From the NCBI RefSeq assembly GCF_025024155.1, contig NW_026251713.1:248001-312000 (forward strand): DNA of 64,000 nucleotides, written 5' to 3'. The notes beneath the pieces are model-generated. The model was not told the DNA's origin and ran no database searches. It was given only the letters and a program-made list of their open reading frames with translations. The DNA comes from Gamsiella multidivaricata (taxonomy: Eukaryota; Mortierellomycota; Mortierellomycetes; Mortierellales; Mortierellaceae). This document shows positions 59,354 to 64,000 of the stretch, piece by piece (within the stretch, counting starts at the first letter, position 1; each line of letters starts with the position of its first letter). The translations under genes and the position numbers were made by a program.

Positions 59354-61339
59354 ATGAATGGCATCGTCCGGATTGATTCCCACCAGGGATTAGTTATGAC
59401 AATGAAGAAGAAGCCCGTCACCGCACACTCATCGCCTACGAAGGGCCACCATGCTTCCAGAGCGACGCGACCAACACTAAACAGTGCACCAGCGAATGCC
59501 CCCCCAGTGCTCCCGTCATTGGTCAGCAATGCCATGACAAGCACTGTTGGTTGGGCCAAGGACGAGACCGACAACCTGTTGGAGCTCGAATATAAGGAGG
59601 AGATCTTCCAATATATGAAGCAAATGGAGGTATGTTTGGTTTTCTGACCTGTGATCGCCGTTGTACGCTTGTTTCACAATCCCACTTCTTCTCTGTACCA
59701 TGGCACGCGCACTGCGTGGTATGACCACTTCCACTCCTTTGTTTGCACCCCTTATTTCCCCATCCTTCAGAAATACACCCTGCAGCTGTTGATTTGTAGT
59801 ATTCTCATGCACGAAGACGTATGTGAATGCCTTCTGACTATTGCTTGGTATTTTTTTTCTCACTCTCTCTATGACTATCTTACAATGTATCCCTCTGGAT
59901 GGGTCGCCTTATGATATCGACATCAGAAGGAGACCATGGCTGTTCCTGAACACATGGATCTACAGCCAGAGCTCACTTGGGATCTGAGACCGCTGTTGGT
60001 CGACTTTTTGATCGAGATCCACAACCACTTCAACCTCCAGCCCGAGACATTGTATCTGGCAATGAACATGATGGATCGTTATCTCTCCAAGCGTGTCGTT
60101 TACAAAAAGCATTATCAGCTTGTTGGCATGACCTCGCTCTGGATTAGCAGCAAGTACGAAGATTCAAAAGACAAGCTTCCTTCAGTTTCGCAATTATGCA
60201 AGCTATGCAGCAACACATATGACGAGGCGGCTTTCATTACAATGGAGAGACATATCCTGAAGACACTGGATTACGGGTTGGGACATCCAACAGCCGAAGC
60301 CTTTTTAAAGAAGGATCTAGAGATGCCTGGGGAGGACGACCAAGTTCTGCGACACGTGGCTCAGTTCTTGATGGAGCTAACCATGTTCCAGAGATGCTTC
60401 CTCTCCTTCGGCTCTTCGACTATTGCTGCCAGTGCTTTGTTCTTGGCCCGCAACATCTGCCGAAAGCAGAGTATGGTACGTCCTTGTTCCTTGAAGACAC
60501 AGCTTTCTGGCAATTTTGACGAGCTTTCTTGCGCTAACAAAGTTATTCAACTTGACGAATGCCGGTGTTCCTAGGTTCCCAATGATCCCAATGTGTTTAC
60601 GTGTATTCAATATCTCGACAACAGCTTGACGAACGTGTCCAAGACCGTGCATGAGAAGTACGCCCGCTCGCGTTTCTCACAAGCCAGCATCGTGGTCAAG
60701 GAGTGGGTCGACAATGGCGGAAGGGCGCTAATTCAGCCGATCTCGACAACAGAGTGCTCGGACCCTCTTTGGACGCTCTCTAACATGCTGTGGCAGCCAC
60801 CTTCACCTATCCCAACGACGTTCCCTACCCAGCAGAGCACACCTAGCAATAACTCAGCAGAAGCCCAACCCGCATATAGCAATGCTGGCTATGCTACTCA
60901 ACAGACCCACCCTCAACCACCGCCACAGCCACAGCCACAGCCACAGCCACAGCCACAGCCACAGCCACATCAGCAACCACCGCAGCAGCAAGCGCAGCAC
61001 CATCATAGTCACCAGACACAGCAGCAGCAACAGCAGATCCACCAACCACACCCACAACATCAACAGCAGCCAGTACAGCCGCGCTCAAGTCAGCAAGTCG
61101 TCCCTCATCAGATGCAAACCGGTCGTCATATCGGTCATACTGTAACATCCATGTTCTCCCAATATGCGTCGGGTCACCATCAGAGGACGGGGTCGAATGT
61201 TTCCGCCCATCACGTCGCGTATACAATGCTGCCACAACAACCACAGCCGGCAGTCATTACGCACCAGACCACATATGATATTCGGCCGGCAGGGTCAGAC
61301 TGCGGGGCAAGATGGGTGGATATCAATGTCGACATGTAA
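59354..61339 (+). CDS. G1-type cyclin (Cln/Puc1-like)
   Basis: This is a regulatory subunit of a cyclin-dependent kinase. Three exons (59354-59629, 59927-60475, 60575-61339) give 529 residues. The N-terminus is basic and Ser/Thr-rich. The cyclin box (about 80-260) reads EYKEEIFQYMKQMEKETMAV, LTWDLRPLLVDFLIEIHNHF, LYLAMNMMDRYLSKRVVYKK and LVGMTSLWISSKYEDSKD, and the second fold continues through FSSNTY-like KLCSNTYDEAAFITMERHIL. No destruction box of the cyclin B type was seen ahead of the box. A long Gln/Pro/His-rich tail carries a (CCACAG)n repeat. B-type identity cannot be excluded, but the MDLQPELTWDLRPLLVDF form resembles fungal G1 cyclins. Confidence 0.88.
60923..60964 (+). repeat. Seven tandem CCACAG units in the cyclin gene
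   Basis: Seven exact copies of CCACAG encode alternating Pro-Gln in the C-terminal tail of the cyclin. The flanks are CAG/CAT-rich. Length variation would keep the frame. Confidence 0.9.
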
Positions 61340-61794
61340 AAACAGCCATAGGGCCGAAAGTTGCCATGTGCCGCTTCTTCCTCTTCGTTCTACGTATCGA
61401 TCGCTCCAGATTCTATAACGGCAACCATTCTTTTAATTCCCTTTACGCGTATTATTATAATAACATTGTACATTATTAAGACCATGCCACTATACTATTA
61501 CACTCTAATCGCTGCGGATATAATCCTCTCCCCTTTTTTTTTTTTCATGGATGGTTGTTTTTTGAGGACTTTACTCGCAGCGTCCGTGTATGTCTGTCGC
61601 AACATTCTTTCTCTCTCTTTGTCAATAGATAAACAAACCCCACACAAACAGGCGCGTGAAAAGCACGATATCGAGAACAGAGGACAATCCTCCGATCTCA
61701 CTCATTCCTGTCTATGATGATGATGATTATATTATTTTGATTATTACAGTAGCTAGTGGTAGTATGGGTTGTAGATATGGGCATACGATCTATT

Positions 61795-63707
61795 TTATGT
61801 GGCGACGGTTCTGTGCTTGCCACCAACCTTGCACTTCAAATAAAACATCACGACCGCGCCCGCAGCCATGGTCCCGCCAATGAACCCAATCGCCCCCTTA
61901 TACACATTTAGATCACCAACCCCATTACCTCCCGCACCTCCTTGTCCTCCACTCATGCTCGCCATAATCGCCGCTGCGATGGGCGTCCCAGTGAGGGATC
62001 CAAGTCCGTTGACACCAAAGGTGACACCGACCAAGATGGTCAACGATCCCATGCCAAACTGTTCTGCGAGGACAGGGGCCAGCAAGGAGATGAAGCCTCC
62101 ACCCAAGAGGCCATAGAGGATCACATAAACGAGCAAGACTGGAAGCGATGAGGCAAACATCCAGACGAGGAGAGTTGTAAGAGAACTGGCAAGGACACAA
62201 AAGAGCATCAGATTAATGAGTCCGAAGCGATCACCAAAGACACCGCCAGCGAAGCGACCAAAGAACGAGGCGCCGTTCAGGAACGAGTTGAGCATCGCGC
62301 CCTGGCCCTGAGAGAGACTGTGGTCGACTGCGTAGGCTGTTCATATTATGCGTGTTGTCAAATATAAAATAAAAGTGTTCAAACTGAGGTCAGTAACATA
62401 GTTTTGATGCCAACGCCTCTGTCGGACCCAATTATTCAAAAAAAAATAAAAAATACCAGGGTCCACCTACAAGGCAGCAAGTTGAGCGGTGCAAAGTACC
62501 CAAAGGAAGTCAACAACACCCCCGAGATCATGATCAAGAAGGCCGGCCGTTTCATCGTCTCTAGATCCTTCATCGACACATTCACAGCCCTGTTTCCTGT
62601 GGTTGAGAATTGTCGGATCAACAGTGCGGAGGTGACCATGGAGCACCAGACGATGATGGCCAGGACACGAAGACACCACCGATGACCGATCGACGCGTTT
62701 AGTTTCTGGATCAAGACCGAAAAGACTAACCCACCGACACCAGATCCGGAGATTCCGATCCCAGAAGCCATGCCGCGACGGGCGACAAACCATTGCGAGG
62801 GTGCAGCGAGGATGCAAGGGTTGGCCATCGCAGCACCGAGCTATTGAAATGACAAATTATAAAAAAGTTTTAGGATGAGACTACAGATTCTAGAAACAGC
62901 CTTTATGAATCTTGTTTGATAAAAAGATTTAGACAAGGGTAGCTTACTCCATAGAGAATTCCTTGGCTCAGATACAAATGCCATACCTAAACTCATAAAA
63001 TAAGCAGCCCGGGCACAGATGCCATTCGATTAGCGAAAACCGGATCAGAACGCCTTCCAGCACCATGTTGGATAGTAAAAAAAAAAAAAAAAAAAGTAGA
63101 CAGAATCTCTTACCTCAGTCGCAAATGAAGCAGCGACGCAGCCCCCCGCGACCAGGACGGATCCCGTGAGGATCATCTTTCTATATCCAATCCTTGCCGC
63201 AAACAAGGAGAACACCCCCCCGACAATATACATAAATCCAAATGCCAGAGTCCCGATCCACGACACTGCGGATACCTGGCCCGGGAAGATCTCTTTTGTG
63301 TAAAGTTGCTGAAAGATTCCCCAGGAGAACATAACCCCGAGCATCGAAAAATTGTTCAGGAAGCAGGCTCCGACCACCACCCAGCCGTACCCACCATCAG
63401 GCGGGGCAATGAACGACACGGTTTTTTCGAGACCAGGCTCTTGTTCAGGATCCGTGGCCGGTGCGGCCGGTGCGGCAGTGACGATCTCAGACTCGATGGC
63501 TTCTACGGCCGTGGAGGAGGCGGATGCTGCAGAAGCTGAGGATGGCCGATGAGGTTTTTCAGAAGTAGGGGAAGAGAAGGAGTTGTGGGGTTTTTCGGAC
63601 GGATTCTGAGGTGCTTGGTGATTTAATTGCGGTTGTTGGTGGTGGTGGTTCTGCTCCCCCTGAATTTGTAGGATGTCGCAATCGGTTGATTTTCTCTCGA
63701 CGGACAT
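61795..63707 (-). CDS. MFS transporter, monocarboxylate/Mch family
   Basis: This is a 12-span plasma-membrane transporter of the monocarboxylate porter group. Fungal members include the riboflavin transporter Mch5 and proteins of unknown substrate. Four exons (63114-63707, 62948-62986, 62471-62840, 61795-62336) give 514 residues. A hydrophilic N-terminus of about 100 residues precedes the family signature PPDGGYGWVVVGACFLNNF. Other landmarks are SWGIFQQLYTKEIFPGQVSA, SQWFVARRGMASGIGISGSG and NGASFFGRFAGGVFGDRFGL. Loops between spans carry the expected R-x-G-x-x-S/G motifs. Exon 2 is only 39 nt. Intron 1 contains a 19-base homopolymer (63077-63095). Exon 3 ends at the GTAGGT donor (62469-62470), which alone keeps the frame to SYAVDHSLSQG. 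Confidence 0.93.
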
Positions 63708-64000
63708 GGCGGTGTATCGGACAATTCCTCTCGGATCAAAATCGTCAAAGCGAGATCTCAGGAGTGTATGAGTTTAAGGTGAGCAGAACTTGATGCCGGT
63801 TGGGCTGTGTGGTGATGATTGTGAGCGGCACGATATTGGTGGTGAATTGTATCACAGGTGCATAGTACAGAGCAAAAATCGAAGAGGGGAGATGGAGAAG
63901 GAGGAATGAGCAGAATGAGCAGAATGAAGAAACAGAACACCTCCGCCCACCTTTTTAAAGGGATCGGGCCTATGCTAGACCATTTCGCTGTTGCGCTGAA
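63708..64000 (-). promoter_or_regulatory. Upstream region of the MFS transporter
   Basis: No gene was seen in the last 293 bp. It should hold the transporter promoter and leader. A small tandem GAATGAGCA pair lies at about 63903-63925. Confidence 0.4.

Overview
The window is nuclear DNA from an early-diverging fungus. Its features best fit Mucoromycota, most likely the Mortierella group, although this placement is an inference from gene content because no marker gene is present. The evidence is dense, mostly short GT-AG introns, fungal-only families (a Zds1-type polarity protein, a Pcl-type cyclin, a Cln/Puc1-type cyclin, Atp18), families lost from many yeasts but kept in basal fungi (a LAMTOR3-like Ragulator subunit), and a broken Crinkler-type gene. 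There is one tRNA gene. I saw no bacterial-style operon, CRISPR array or intact transposon.

Layout: (1) 1-2017: a broken coding fragment, a tRNA-Glu(CTC) and a gene-poor stretch. (2) 2018-8754: an RBM39-like splicing factor (minus) diverging from mitochondrial PGS1, followed by eIF4E. (3) 9336-16412: a coiled-coil protein diverging from the SNF1/AMPK beta subunit, then YAE1 and the F-actin capping protein alpha subunit. (4) 16741-22101: ribosomal protein eS4 and a Zds1 homologue, both minus. (5) 23345-28742: Miro/Gem1 GTPase and pantothenate kinase, both minus. (6) 29614-32872: LAMTOR3-like and SEC12-like genes, both plus. (7) 33072-37027: a CCR4-family nuclease and an unresolved small membrane-protein gene, both minus. 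(8) 37689-40861: ESCRT-0 HSE1 and a convergent protein of unknown function. (9) 41051-43709: a decayed Crinkler-type gene and a candidate small spliced gene on the other strand. (10) 43981-48076: ATP synthase subunit j and a Pcl/Pho80-type cyclin with a 1.3-kb intron. (11) 50579-54477: the proteasome chaperone Nas6/PSMD10, a protein with a 4E-BP-like eIF4E-binding motif, and a secreted or membrane-anchored Ser/Thr-rich protein. (12) 54478-64000: a 4.9-kb gene-poor, pyrimidine-rich stretch, a G1-type cyclin and an MFS monocarboxylate-type transporter.

The genes do not form a pathway cluster. Most are single-copy housekeeping genes, with a modest excess of nutrient and growth signalling (AMPK beta, LAMTOR3, eIF4E, a putative eIF4E binder, two cyclins) and mitochondrial functions (PGS1, Miro, Atp18). 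Divergent promoters tend to carry 19-22-bp poly(dA:dT) tracts, and pyrimidine-rich coding-strand tracts lie just upstream of several start codons.

Splice sites were assigned by eye from GT/GC...AG signals, reading-frame continuity and family similarity. Outer coordinates are more certain than some internal junctions.
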